This document shows positions 16,985-26,237 of a stretch of DNA of 64,000 bases, one piece after another. The notes under the pieces are model-generated. The model was not told where the DNA came from and searched no databases. It saw nothing but the letters and a program-made list of their open reading frames with translations. Both the position numbers and the translations under genes were made by a program. Numbering within the stretch: position 1 is the stretch's first letter; each line of letters begins with the position of its first letter. The DNA is taken from NCBI RefSeq assembly GCF_014650675.1, contig NZ_BMVK01000019.1:122699-186698 (forward strand). Reading direction: 5' to 3'. The DNA comes from Streptomyces anulatus (GTDB lineage: Bacteria; Actinomycetota; Actinomycetes; Streptomycetales; Streptomycetaceae).

Positions 16985-17968
16985 ATGGCCTTCACAGTGG
17001 TCCGGTTCAATCTCGTCGACCCCGAAGCCGACCCCGTATCGCTCTCGGCCCGCTACCGCGCCGCCCTGGAGATGGCGGCGTACGCGGACGAGCACGGCGT
17101 CGACACGGTGCAGACCGAGGAGCACCACGGGGTGGCGAACTCCTGGCTGCCCTCCCCGTTCACCTTCGCCGGGGCGGTCTTCGGCGCCACCCGCCGGATC
17201 GCGGTGACCGTTTCGGCGGTCATCGGGCCGCTGCACGACCCGCTGCGCCTCGCGGAGGACATCGCGGTGCTGGACCTGCTGAGCGCGGGCCGGCTGGTGA
17301 CGGTCGCGGGGATCGGCTACCGCCCCGAGGAGTACGAGCGGGCCGGGGTCGCGTGGGGGCGGCGCGGCAGGCTCCAGGACGAGCTGCTGGAGACGCTGCT
17401 GGCGGCGTGGACCGGCGAGACGTTCCCGTACCGGGGCCGTACGGTGCGCGTCACGCCGCGCCCGTACACGCGCCCGCACCCGATGCTGCTGGTCGGCGGG
17501 AGTTCGCGGGCGGCGGCGCGGCGGGCGGCCCGGCTGGGGCTGCCGCTGTTCCCGAGCGCGTATCTGCCGGAGCTGGAGGCGTACTACCACGAGCGGCGCG
17601 CGGAGCACGGGACGGAGGGCTTCTGCATGATGCCCGCGGAGCGCACACCGCTGCTGCACGTCTCCGAGGACCCGGACCGTACGTGGGCGGAGTACGGCCA
17701 GCACCTGCTGCACGAGGCGCGGACGTACGCCTCCTGGCAGTCCAAGGACATCCGCTCGGCCGTCCGCTCGGCGGCGACGACGGTGGCGGAACTGCGTGAG
17801 GAGGGCGTCTACCGGATCGTCACGCCGGACGGGCTGAAGGCCCTGGGGGCGGAGAGCCTGGTGCTGCACCCGCTGTGCGGCGGGATGCCGGTGGAGGAGG
17901 GGTGGCGGAGCCTGCGGCTGTTCTGCGAGGCCCTGACCCCGGAGAAGCCGACGGCCCCGGCTCGGTGA
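16985..17968 (+). CDS. Luciferase-like monooxygenase family protein
   Basis: 327-residue TIM-barrel flavin- or F420-dependent oxidoreductase of the bacterial luciferase superfamily. Typical features: AAYADEHGVDTVQTEEHH (about 32-49), the core PLHDPLRLAEDIAVLDLLSAGR (about 81-102), GIGYRPEEY and PHPMLLVGGSSRAAARRAARLGLP. The substrate cannot be read from sequence. GAAGGGA precedes ATG 16985. Transcribed alone, convergent with glcP; its leader has a palindrome and a 16-bp tandem repeat. Confidence 0.85.
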   Translation: MAFTVVRFNLVDPEADPVSLSARYRAALEMAAYADEHGVDTVQTEEHHGVANSWLPSPFTFAGAVFGATRRIAVTVSAVIGPLHDPLRLAEDIAVLDLLSAGRLVTVAGIGYRPEEYERAGVAWGRRGRLQDELLETLLAAWTGETFPYRGRTVRVTPRPYTRPHPMLLVGGSSRAAARRAARLGLPLFPSAYLPELEAYYHERRAEHGTEGFCMMPAERTPLLHVSEDPDRTWAEYGQHLLHEARTYASWQSKDIRSAVRSAATTVAELREEGVYRIVTPDGLKALGAESLVLHPLCGGMPVEEGWRSLRLFCEALTPEKPTAPAR

Positions 17969-18008
17969 GCCGGGGCCGCGCGGTTCGAAGAGAGGGGCAG
18001 CGGGGGAT

Positions 18009-19427
18009 TTAGCCCATCTCTTCCAACGCCTTGCCCTTGGTCTCCTTCACGAACTTGAGCACGAAGGGGATCGAGAGCACGGCGAAGCAGGCGTAGATGA
18101 TGTACGTCCCCGAGAGGTTCCACTCCGAGAGGCTCGGGAAGCTGGCGGTGATCGCCCAGTTGGCCATCCACTGCGCGAACACGGCGACGCCGAGGGCGGC
18201 CGCGCGCAGGCGGTTCGGGAACATCTCGCCGAGGAAGACCCAGACGACGACACCCCACGACAGGGCGAAGAACAGCACGAAGACGTGGGCGGCGATCAGG
18301 GCGACCGTGCCCTGTGTGGTCGGCAGCTTGCCGTCGACCAGGTCCGCGGAGAACGCCCAGGCCTCGACGGCGAGCGCGACGGCCATGCCGACCGAGCCGA
18401 CGAGGGCGAGCGGCCTGCGGCCCACCCGGTCCACCAGCACCATCGCGATCACCGTGCCGATGATGTTGATGATCGAGGTGGTGAACGAGTAGAAGAACGA
18501 GTCGGTCGGGTCGATGCCGACGGACTGCCACAGCGTCGCCGAGTAGTAGAACGCCACGTTGATGCCGACGAGCTGCTGGAACATCGACAGGCCGATGCCG
18601 ACCCAGACGATGGGCAGGAAGAAGAAGCGGTTGCCGAGCAGGTCCTTGAAGGAGGACTTGTGCTCGCGGTGCATGGCGGTCTCGATCTCGGCCACGCGGG
18701 CGTCGAGGTCGATGTGCTTGCCCTCGACCTCTTCCAGGATCTTGCGTGCTTCGACCTTCTTGCCGACCGAGATGAGGAAGCGCGGGGACTCCGGGATGGC
18801 GAAGGAGAGCAGTCCGTACAGGATGGCCGGGACGACCATCACGCCGAGCATCCACTGCCAGGCCTCCAGGCCCAGGATCTCGCCGCGCTGGTCGCCGTCG
18901 GCGATCTGGAGGACGGCGTAGTTCACCAGTTGGGAGATGGCGATGCCGATGACGATCGCGGCCTGCTGGAAGGAGCCGAGCCGGCCGCGGTAGGCGGGCG
19001 GGGAGACCTCGGCGATGTACGCCGGGCCGATCACGGAGGCCATGCCGATGGCGAAGCCTCCGATGATGCGCCACATCGCCAGGTCCCAGAGCGCGAACGG
19101 CAGCGCGGAGCCGATCGCGCTGGCCGTGAAGAGCACCGAGGCGATCTGCATGCAGCGGATGCGGCCGATCCGGTCCGCGATCCGGCCGGCGGTGGCGGCG
19201 CCGATCGCACAGCCGATCAGCGCGATGGCGATGACCTGGGCGAGCGTGCCGGAGCCGATGTCGTACCGGTCGCGGATCGCCTCGACGGCCCCGTTGATGA
19301 CGGAGCTGTCGTAGCCGAAGAGGAAGCCGCCCATCGCGGCGGCCGCGGTGATGAAGATGACATGGCCGAGGTGGTCCGGGTGGGCCGCTCGGGCCCCGGA
19401 CTCGGGTCCGTTCGCTGTGCTGGTCAC
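18009..19427 (-). CDS. glcP: Glucose permease GlcP (MFS sugar porter)
   Basis: 472-residue, twelve-helix sugar:H+ symporter. Family motifs: GRIADRIGRI (loop 2-3), PESPRFLI (end of helix 6), QQLVGINVAFYYS (helix 7), VDRVGRRPL (loop 8-9) and KETKGKALEEM (C-terminus). The length and the place beside smc match GlcP of S. coelicolor, the main glucose uptake system and a target of glucose kinase-linked control. GTG 19427 is chosen for its AGGAGT site; the open frame to 19508 adds nothing. Confidence 0.9.
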   Translation of the reverse strand: MTSTANGPESGARAAHPDHLGHVIFITAAAAMGGFLFGYDSSVINGAVEAIRDRYDIGSGTLAQVIAIALIGCAIGAATAGRIADRIGRIRCMQIASVLFTASAIGSALPFALWDLAMWRIIGGFAIGMASVIGPAYIAEVSPPAYRGRLGSFQQAAIVIGIAISQLVNYAVLQIADGDQRGEILGLEAWQWMLGVMVVPAILYGLLSFAIPESPRFLISVGKKVEARKILEEVEGKHIDLDARVAEIETAMHREHKSSFKDLLGNRFFFLPIVWVGIGLSMFQQLVGINVAFYYSATLWQSVGIDPTDSFFYSFTTSIINIIGTVIAMVLVDRVGRRPLALVGSVGMAVALAVEAWAFSADLVDGKLPTTQGTVALIAAHVFVLFFALSWGVVVWVFLGEMFPNRLRAAALGVAVFAQWMANWAITASFPSLSEWNLSGTYIIYACFAVLSIPFVLKFVKETKGKALEEMG

Positions 19428-19512
19428 GTGAACTCCTGATGCCTGGCCGCAAGTCAGACGTGGGGGGTGAGCCTTCCCAGTGGGGCACAACATCCGGCCC
19501 GCCACCACTTGA

Positions 19513-19560
19513 AGGCGAAATCAACTTTGCAGAGGTTATGCGTTCAAGAGGCGAAGTCAA
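19513..19560 (-). promoter_or_regulatory. glcP promoter with repeated 12-mer
   Basis: On the minus strand a -35 box TTGACT (19555-19560) and -10 box TAACCT (19533-19538) are 16 bp apart, about 105 bp before the glcP start. The 12-mer TTGACTTCGCCT at the -35 recurs as TTGATTTCGCCT at 19513-19524, downstream of the -10. The pair could be a regulator binding site. Confidence 0.55.
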
Positions 19561-19643
19561 ACAGGGGGTCGATCCGATCTCGATCCCCATGTACCCAGGA
19601 GTGCACAAAAGGTGCGTTGAACTTCTGATGATTCGGTAAAAAG

Positions 19644-22600
19644 TCAGCGCAGCCGCTGGCTGATGACCTTCGAGACCCCGTCGCCCTGCATGGACACGCC
19701 GTACAGCGCGTCGGCGACCTCCATCGTCCGCTTCTGGTGGGTGATCACGATCAGCTGGGAGCTCTCCTGGAGCTCCGCCATGATCCGGATCAGCCGCTGC
19801 AGGTTGGTGTCGTCGAGCGCGGCCTCGACCTCGTCCATCACATAGAACGGACTGGGCCGGGCCTTGAAGATCGCGACCAGCAACGCCACCGCCGTCAGGG
19901 ACCGCTCGCCGCCCGACAGCAGGGAGAGCCGCTTCACCTTCTTGCCCGGCGGACGCGCCTCGACGTCCACCCCGGTGGCGAGCATGTTGTCCGGGTCGGT
20001 CAGGACGAGCCGCCCCTCGCCGCCGGGGAAGAGGCGCGAGAAGACCCCCTCGAACTCGCGGGCGGTGTCCCGGTAGGCCTCCGTGAAGACCTGCTCGACC
20101 CGCTCGTCGACCTCCTTGATCACCTGGAGCAGATCGGCCCGGGTCTTCTTCAGGTCTTCAAGCTGCTCGGAGAGAAACTTGTGCCGCTCCTCCAGCGCCG
20201 AGAACTCCTCCAGGGCGAGCGGATTCACCTTCCCGAGTTGCTGGTACGCCCGTTCGGCCGACCGCAGCCGCTTCTCCTGCTCGGTCCGCAGATACGCCTT
20301 CGGCCGGTTACGGGGATGCTCCGGGTCCTCCGGAAGTTCCTCGCCCTCGGCGGCGGACGACGGCGGCACGAGCTGGTCCGGCCCGTACTCGGAGACCAGC
20401 CCCGCGGGCTCCACGCCCAGCTCCTCCAGGGCCTTCGTCTCCAGCTGTTCGATCCTCAGCCGCTTCTCCGCGCCCAGCACCTCGCCCCGGTGGACCGAGT
20501 CGGTGAGCTTGTCCAGCTCGCCCTTCAGCCCGCGGCCCCGGTCCCGCTCGACGGCCAGCTCACGCTCCCGCTCGCCCTTCGCCGCCTCGGCCGCCGTCCG
20601 CTCCTGGTCGGCCCGGACGAGGGACACCTCGACGTGCGCCAGCAGCTGACGGGCCCCCGACGCCACGGCGGCGGCGACTTCGGCCTCGTACCGCAGCCGG
20701 GCCCGGCGCTGTTCGGCACGGGTACGCGCCTCCCGTTCGGCGCGGGCGGCCCGGTCCAGCGAATCCGCGCGCCCGGCCAGCGCCTTGACCCGCTCCTCGT
20801 GCGTACGGGCCTGGAGCCGGGCCTCCATCTCGGTCTGGCGGGCGTTGGCCCCGTCGGCGGCGAGCCGGTCCCGCCGGGACGTGTCGGGCTCCTCCTCCCC
20901 CGGGGTCTCCTCGGCGACCAGCAGCCGTTCGGCCAGCTCCTCGGCCTCCTCCGTCGCCCGCTCCAGGGCCTCCTGGGCACGGGCGGCGGACGCGGTCATG
21001 CGCTCGGCCTCGCCGGACGCTCCCCGGGCCTGCCCGGCGAGCCGCCCGAGCTGCTGGGCGAAGCCGGACTTCTCCCGCTCGGCCGCCCGGCGGCGCTCCC
21101 CCAGCTCCTCGACGAGCGCGGTCCGCTCGGTGCGCCGCTCCCCCGCCAGGCGCTGGGCCTCGGCGAGCTCCTCGCACCGCACCGCGAGGTCGGCCAGCTC
21201 GGCGGCGGCCTCGTCGACGGAGGCCTGCACCTCCAGGAGGCTGGGCGCCCCGGCCGACCCGCCCTGGGCGAAGTGGCCGGAGAGCACATCCCCTTCACCG
21301 GTCACCGCGGTGACCCCGGGGTGCGCGGCCACCAGTTCCTCCGCGTCCTCCAGCGTCCCGACGACCACCATGTCCTGTACGAGACGGCGTACGGCCCCGA
21401 GCAGCGCGGCGGGCCCGCGCACCAGGTCGGCGACGGCGGGCACGGCGAGGGCGGTGGCCGTCCCGGCGCGGCCCGCCGGGTGTGCCGCGGCGTCCGTGCC
21501 GCTCCGCGCCGCCGACCCGGGTTCCGCGCCCCCCTGCGCGGGCAGCACGGCGGGCGCGGACTCCTCCGCCGCCTCCCGTACGGATGCCTGCTCCGGTACG
21601 TGATGGGGCGCGGCGGCGGCGCTGTCCGCGAGGTCCGCCCCCAGGAGCATCGCCGCGCGCCCCGCGTCCCGTTCGCGCAGCAGCCGGATCGCGTCGGCGG
21701 CCGTGGCCGGGTCCGTGACGGCCACGGCGTCCGCCGCCGCGCCGAGGGCGGCGGCCACCGCGACCTCGTACCCGGGCTCGACGGTCAGCAGTTCGGCGGC
21801 CGGGCCGAGGAGTCCGGCCAGCTGGTCCCGGGCCCCGAGCAGCGCGCCCGTACCGTCCTTGCGGCGCAGCCCCAGGGCCAGCGCCTCGTGCCGGGCCGCG
21901 ACCGCCGCCCGCCTGCGTTCGGCGGCGGTCGCCCCGTCGCGCGCCGTGCTGTGGGCGGCCCGGGCCTCGGCGAGGGCCTGTTTGGCCTCCTCGTGGCGGA
22001 CGGTCAGCTCCTCGTCCTCCGCGTCCAGCCCCTCGACCTCGGCCTTGAGCTGCTCGTACTCCTCCTGGGCGCTCACCGCCCGCTCCTGCGCCTCGTCGCG
22101 TGAGGCGGCCAGCCGGTCGATTTCGGCCTGTGCCGAACCGGCCCGGCCGCGGGCCGCGTTGACCTGGCCGTTCAGCCGGGCGAGCCCTTCGCGCCGGTCC
22201 GCGATGGCGCGGGCCGCGTCCTTGAGCCGGCGCTCCTCGGCGGCCAGCTCGCGTTCCAGGTCGGCGCGGTGGGCGACGGTGTCCTCCAGCGCGTGTTCGG
22301 CCGCCTCCAGGGCCGCCGTCAGCTCCGCCTCCTGCTCACGGATCCGGGCGGCCTCGCGCTCCATGTCCTCGGGGTCGCGGCCCCGGCGCTCCTCGGCGGG
22401 CGCCTGGGAGGCGCTGCGGACCCGGGCGTCGGCCAGCGAGACCGTGCCCCGGACCCGCTCGGCCAGTTGCGACAGCTCGTACCAGGTCTGCTGGGCGCGC
22501 TGGAGCCGGGGTGCGAGCCTGCGCACCTCGCCCTCCAGCTCGGCCTCGCGGGCGAGCGCCGTCCGCAGCTCCGCCTCGGCCGCGTCCTTGCGCTTCTTCA

Positions 22601-23351
22601 GCTCCGCCTCGTCGGCGATCTCGTCGCGCAGCGCGTCCCGGAGAGTCACCAGGTCGTCCGCGAGGAGCCTGAGCCGGGCGTCGCGCAGGTCGGCCTGGAT
22701 GACGGCGGCCCGGCGGGCGACGGCGGCCTGCCGGCCGAGCGGCTTGAGCTGGCGGCGCAGTTCGTCGGTGAGGTCCTGGACCCGGGCGAGGTTGGCGCCC
22801 ATCGCGTCCAGCTTCCGCAGCGCCTTCTCCTTGCGCTTGCGGTGCTTGAGCACGCCCGCGGCCTCCTCGATGAAGGCCCGGCGGCCCATCGGGTCGGCGT
22901 GCAGCACGGAGTCCAACTGGCCCTGCCCGACGATGACGTGCATCTCGCGGCCGATACCGGAGTCGGAGAGGAGTTCCTGGATGTCGAGCAGCCGGCAGGT
23001 GTCGCCATTGATCTGGTATTCGCTGCCGCCATTGCGGAACATGATCCGAGTGATCGTCACTTCGGCGTACTCGATGGGCAATGCGCCGTCGGAATTGTCG
23101 ATGGTCAGCGACACTTCGGCGCGGCCGAGCGGGGGCCGCCCGGTCGTCCCGGCGAAGATCACGTCTTCCATCTTGCCGCCGCGCAGGGATTTGGCACCCT
23201 GTTCCCCCATGACCCAGGAGAGCGCGTCCACCACATTGGATTTGCCGGATCCATTGGGACCGACGACGCAGGTGATCCCCGGTTCGAACCGCAGGGTGGT
23301 GGCGGACGCGAACGATTTGAAACCACGCAGGGTCAGGGCCTTGAGGTGCAC
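19644..23351 (-). CDS. smc: Chromosome segregation ATPase SMC
   Basis: 1235-residue SMC condensin subunit; works with ScpA/ScpB in chromosome compaction and sporulation-septum segregation. Walker A GPNGSGKSNVVDAL (about 32-45), two long coiled coils, a hinge near 520-700, signature LSGGERS (1145-1151) and Walker B YVMDEVEAALDD. A low-complexity Ala/Pro/Gly stretch of about 55 residues (about 583-637) interrupts the hinge region, which makes the protein a little longer than many SMCs. ATG 23351; ends 216 bp before glcP. Confidence 0.97.
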   Translation of the reverse strand: MHLKALTLRGFKSFASATTLRFEPGITCVVGPNGSGKSNVVDALSWVMGEQGAKSLRGGKMEDVIFAGTTGRPPLGRAEVSLTIDNSDGALPIEYAEVTITRIMFRNGGSEYQINGDTCRLLDIQELLSDSGIGREMHVIVGQGQLDSVLHADPMGRRAFIEEAAGVLKHRKRKEKALRKLDAMGANLARVQDLTDELRRQLKPLGRQAAVARRAAVIQADLRDARLRLLADDLVTLRDALRDEIADEAELKKRKDAAEAELRTALAREAELEGEVRRLAPRLQRAQQTWYELSQLAERVRGTVSLADARVRSASQAPAEERRGRDPEDMEREAARIREQEAELTAALEAAEHALEDTVAHRADLERELAAEERRLKDAARAIADRREGLARLNGQVNAARGRAGSAQAEIDRLAASRDEAQERAVSAQEEYEQLKAEVEGLDAEDEELTVRHEEAKQALAEARAAHSTARDGATAAERRRAAVAARHEALALGLRRKDGTGALLGARDQLAGLLGPAAELLTVEPGYEVAVAAALGAAADAVAVTDPATAADAIRLLRERDAGRAAMLLGADLADSAAAAPHHVPEQASVREAAEESAPAVLPAQGGAEPGSAARSGTDAAAHPAGRAGTATALAVPAVADLVRGPAALLGAVRRLVQDMVVVGTLEDAEELVAAHPGVTAVTGEGDVLSGHFAQGGSAGAPSLLEVQASVDEAAAELADLAVRCEELAEAQRLAGERRTERTALVEELGERRRAAEREKSGFAQQLGRLAGQARGASGEAERMTASAARAQEALERATEEAEELAERLLVAEETPGEEEPDTSRRDRLAADGANARQTEMEARLQARTHEERVKALAGRADSLDRAARAEREARTRAEQRRARLRYEAEVAAAVASGARQLLAHVEVSLVRADQERTAAEAAKGERERELAVERDRGRGLKGELDKLTDSVHRGEVLGAEKRLRIEQLETKALEELGVEPAGLVSEYGPDQLVPPSSAAEGEELPEDPEHPRNRPKAYLRTEQEKRLRSAERAYQQLGKVNPLALEEFSALEERHKFLSEQLEDLKKTRADLLQVIKEVDERVEQVFTEAYRDTAREFEGVFSRLFPGGEGRLVLTDPDNMLATGVDVEARPPGKKVKRLSLLSGGERSLTAVALLVAIFKARPSPFYVMDEVEAALDDTNLQRLIRIMAELQESSQLIVITHQKRTMEVADALYGVSMQGDGVSKVISQRLR

Positions 23352-23674
23352 GCCGCCGGACTCTACCTTTCGCTCTCGGTTTCGTTGATGAAGGTGCAGG
23401 GCACATCAGACGGTAAGCGAAGGCCGGTACGTCCGGGGTGGGGGTCGGGCAAAGAAAAAGGGACGCCGAAGCGTCCCTGTGAATCTTGCTGGTGTCTCTG
23501 TGAATCCAGCTGTGGTCCTGCGCGGTGCATCGCAGAACGACCGGACAGCGACGTCCCCGGCGATGCGGGGACCCCGGTGTTCGGGGGACGGCGATCCGTG
23601 ACGCAGAACGAATCAGTGATGTTCCGAGGCTACCGAGCATGCCCGGCCCGACCGGCCCGAGGGGGCCAGGGTGG
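23352..23674 (-). other. 323-bp gap between the small coiled-coil gene and smc
   Basis: Holds the terminator of the coiled-coil gene (23451-23477) and, between it and smc, about 100 bp where the smc promoter should lie. Two imperfect 21-bp direct copies containing CTGTGAATC begin at 23476 and 23497. Confidence 0.45.
23451..23477 (-). terminator. Intrinsic terminator of the small coiled-coil gene
   Basis: Minus strand: GGGACGC, TTCG loop, GCGTCCC, then TTTTTCTTT. A classical stem, UUCG tetraloop and T-run, 198 bp after the stop. Confidence 0.9.
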
Positions 23675-23887
23675 TCAGGTCAGCGCAGGCTCGCCCTGGG
23701 GTACGTCGATGTCGATGCTGTCGAGCAGCGACTCTTGGTGCTGGGCGGCGGCGTTGAGCGCGTCGTTCTCGTCCTGGATCCGGTTGAGCTCGGATTCCAG
23801 GTCCTGGACGCGCTGCTGGAGCCGTCGCATCTCGGCGAGGAGTCGCGGGTCGGAACCGCCGACGTAACCGAGAAGCGCCTTTGCCAT
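23675..23887 (-). CDS. Small conserved actinobacterial coiled-coil protein
   Basis: 70 residues, starting MAKALLGYVGGSDPRLLAEM, then a heptad-rich helix (RRLQQRVQDLESELNRIQDE) and an acidic end. The N-terminus is distinctive and I believe it is conserved next to smc in Streptomyces, but its function is unknown. Independent unit with its own terminator. ATG 23887 is followed directly by the conserved start, and GGACC precedes it. Confidence 0.8.
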   Translation of the reverse strand: MAKALLGYVGGSDPRLLAEMRRLQQRVQDLESELNRIQDENDALNAAAQHQESLLDSIDIDVPQGEPALT

Positions 23888-24325
23888 GATGGATGGTCCT
23901 CCACAATGAGTGACCGACCGATGCGGTGTGGGTCGTCAGGGGATCGCACCCGCGGTGCTCGGCAGGGCTCTGTCACCACTGCGGTTCTGCTGCTAATCAG
24001 CTCTACCGAACAGCTAAGGTGCGCGGGGTTTTCAGCGTCTCACCAAAAAGTTTGACGGTCAACACGATCACACCCTGTGTACCCGGGCGTCCCGGGGGCG
24101 CGCGGCCGGACGATCATGCGGCGCGACTCTCCTGCGGGACCCCGAGGGGTGTGCAGATCTTCGTCAATGCCGCAGCCTTGCACGACATCCCGCATCTGGC
24201 AACCATCGGCCGCCGCCGGGTCCCGTCGCAGGTCATTTCGGGTGCGGGGCCCGAGCGGGCGTTCCGGTGACCGTTCGGCGCGAGGCGTTCACCGAGCGGA
24301 TCCGACGGGCCCGCGCGGGACGGGA
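23888..24325 (-). other. 438-bp gap between acyP and the coiled-coil gene
   Basis: Should carry the promoter of the coiled-coil gene; a TTGACC at 24055-24060 (minus strand) is a possible -35 box, but no good -10 follows. An inverted repeat GGTGAC ... GTTCACC near 24268-24295 may terminate acyP. No credible gene. Confidence 0.4.
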
Positions 24326-24607
24326 TCAACGGATGGCGAATCCGTCGTATCCACCGCGCGGGGTGTCCCAGATCTCAGTGACTCCGTCCACGCGCCCGGG
24401 TGTGTCGTCGGACCGCAGCCACTCCAGCAGGCGGTGGCAATTCTCACGCGTCCCTTCGGCCACGATCTGCACCCTGCCGTCGTCGAGATTGAGGGCGAAC
24501 CCGATGAGACCGCCGATCTCCAAAGCATTTGCCCTGGTGAACCAGCGGAAGCCTACTTGCTGTACTCGGCCGCGTACCCAGACGACGAGGCGCGCTTCTT
24601 CGTTCAT
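24326..24607 (-). CDS. acyP: Acylphosphatase
   Basis: 93-residue enzyme hydrolysing acyl-phosphates. Signature VRGRVQQVGFRWFTRANALE (phosphate-binding loop with Arg in GFRW) and catalytic Asn in GFALNLDDGRVQI; the second signature GTRENCHRLLEWLR is present. Location near smc is the usual actinobacterial arrangement. The length is normal. Confidence 0.95.
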   Translation of the reverse strand: MNEEARLVVWVRGRVQQVGFRWFTRANALEIGGLIGFALNLDDGRVQIVAEGTRENCHRLLEWLRSDDTPGRVDGVTEIWDTPRGGYDGFAIR

Positions 24608-24834
24608 GCCCGAACGCTAACCGGCCGATTGCTCCGGAAGCACGTCGCCCCCTTTCGCCCATGGGCTACAGTCCCGTCGGAACAGCCTCACTCGATCGGG
24701 TGAGTATCGGACGGGTGGCGGATCACGACGGAAAAGTCGATCAAGCGGATTCGCTCCGCGTGCCACTGAATTCGATCAACGGGGAAGTCGAGCGACGTCG
24801 CCACGGCGTCCGGAGTACCAGGAAGGCACAGCGC

Positions 24835-25776
24835 ATGGGACGCCACCGACGATCCGCCGCAGGCCCCGCCGCTGAAGAACCCGCGGCCGGGGCCGCTTCC
24901 CGACGCCGGGGCACGCGCCGGAAGAAGTCCGCCGTGCCGATCCGCACCGGGCTCCTCGGCGTCTCGGCGGCCGTGGCCGTCGGCGCGGTCGCCGTCGCCT
25001 CGGGCCTGATTCCCGGCGGCGACACCTACACCACCGGCAAGACCACCGCCGCCGACCAGGTGCGCACCGGCGGCGCCCCGGACCTGCTGACGCAGGGCGG
25101 CAGCTCCACCGCGCCGGCCGACCGGTCCGCCTCCCCGACCAGCCGGGGCTCCGAACGTCCCGGGGCGCCGAGCAAGGCTCCGTCGAAGACACCGTCCAAG
25201 ACGCCCTCGGAGACGCCGTCGAAGTCGGCCGCCCCCTCCACGTCGAAGAAGCCGGCCGCCACCCCGTCCGAGAAGTCGAAGGCGCCGACGACCTCGAAGG
25301 CCCCGAAGAAGAGCACCGCCCCGGCGAGCAAGGCCCCGGCCCCGCCGAAGACCTCCTCCGCCCCGCCGCCCAGCAAGAAGCCGAGCCCTTCCCCCACCGA
25401 CGCCTCCGCACGCACCGAGGTGCTGGCCCTGGTGAACCAGGAGCGGGCGAAGGTCGGCTGCTCCCCGCTGTCCACCAGCGCCCCGCTGACCTCGCTCGCC
25501 CAGAACTTCAGCGAGGACATGGCGGCCCGCGGCTTCTTCGACCACACGGACCCGGACGGCGACACTCCCTGGGACCGGGCCGCGCAGGCCGGTGTGCAGG
25601 GGCTCGGCGCGGAGAACATCGCCCGCGGCCAGGCCGACGCCCAGGCTGTGATGGAGGGCTGGATGAACAGCGAAGGCCACCGGGCGAACATTCTGAACTG
25701 CGACTACAAGACCATCGGCATCGGCGTGCACGAGGGCTCCGGCGGCCCCTGGTGGGTCCAGAACTTCGGCTTCTGA
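24835..25776 (+). CDS. Secreted CAP/SCP-domain protein
   Basis: 313 residues. An N-terminal cytosolic stretch of about 45 residues rich in Arg/Ala/Gly is followed by one membrane segment (GLLGVSAAVAVGAVAVASGL, about 40-59). Then comes a long Ser/Pro/Lys/Thr linker (about 85-190) and a C-terminal CAP domain (about 192-313: EVLALVNQERAKVGCSPL, HTDPDGDTPWDRA, GAENIARGQ, WMNSEGHRANILNCDYKTIG). It looks anchored outside with the linker crossing the wall. ATG 24835 has AGGAAGG before it; a further 58 codons upstream are open but unlikely. Monocistronic. Confidence 0.88.
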   Translation: MGRHRRSAAGPAAEEPAAGAASRRRGTRRKKSAVPIRTGLLGVSAAVAVGAVAVASGLIPGGDTYTTGKTTAADQVRTGGAPDLLTQGGSSTAPADRSASPTSRGSERPGAPSKAPSKTPSKTPSETPSKSAAPSTSKKPAATPSEKSKAPTTSKAPKKSTAPASKAPAPPKTSSAPPPSKKPSPSPTDASARTEVLALVNQERAKVGCSPLSTSAPLTSLAQNFSEDMAARGFFDHTDPDGDTPWDRAAQAGVQGLGAENIARGQADAQAVMEGWMNSEGHRANILNCDYKTIGIGVHEGSGGPWWVQNFGF

Positions 25777-25793
25777 CCGACCTCCACGATCCA

Positions 25794-25842
25794 CTTACTC
25801 CCGCACAGCGCTCCCTCGGGGTGAGCACTGTGCGGGAGTAAG
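25794..25842 (+). promoter_or_regulatory. 15-bp perfect inverted repeat before the HxlR gene
   Basis: CTTACTCCCGCACAG (25794-25808) and its exact complement (25828-25842), 19 bp apart. The right arm contains the GGGAG ribosome binding site of the HxlR gene (ATG 25851). It may act as terminator for the CAP gene, as operator for the regulator, or as a hairpin masking its own translation start. Confidence 0.7.
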
Positions 25843-25850
25843 CTTCTGTC

Positions 25851-26237
25851 ATGGCCAGTGATACGGACCGTCTCGCGTTCGACGTCTTCTCCCGGCAGTG
25901 CCCCTCGCGCTCCACGCTGGAGCACGCCACCGGACGCTGGGGCAGCCTGACGCTCGGCGCCCTGTACGAGGGAAGCCTCCGGTTCAACGAGCTGCGCCGC
26001 CGGGTCGACGGGGTCAGCGAGAAGATGCTCTCCCAGACCCTCCACGCGCTGGAACGCGACGGGCTCGTCCTGCGGGAGGCCCAGCCGGTCAACCCGCCCC
26101 GGGTGGACTACGAGCTCACGCCGTTCGGCCGCGAGGTCACCGAGAAGCTCCTCGGGCTGATCCGGTTCGTCGAGGGGCGGATGGACGACGTACTGGCCGC
26201 CCGTACGCGTTACGACGAGGCGCGCGGCGGCCGCTGA
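25851..26237 (+). CDS. HxlR-family transcriptional regulator
   Basis: 128-residue winged-helix regulator of the HxlR family, typical length. Core: HATGRWGSLTLGALYEGSLR, FNELRRRVDGVSEKMLSQTL (recognition helix) and RDGLVLREAQPVNPPRVDYE (wing). One cysteine (Cys16, RQCPS) sits where redox-sensing members have one. Its 3' end overlaps the end of the convergent fpg gene by 28 bp. A 15-bp palindrome precedes its start, suggesting autoregulation. Target genes unknown. Confidence 0.88.
   Translation: MASDTDRLAFDVFSRQCPSRSTLEHATGRWGSLTLGALYEGSLRFNELRRRVDGVSEKMLSQTLHALERDGLVLREAQPVNPPRVDYELTPFGREVTEKLLGLIRFVEGRMDDVLAARTRYDEARGGR

Noticed and set aside
23476..23517. Two 21-bp direct repeats between the coiled-coil gene and smc
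   Set aside because: Only about two thirds identical beyond the shared CTGTGAATC; may be chance, so kept as a note.
24608..24834. Possible c-di-AMP riboswitch before the CAP-domain gene
   Set aside because: Such riboswitches do precede wall-related genes in Streptomyces, but I could not find the conserved core; only a small GCGGA/TCCGC stem is visible.
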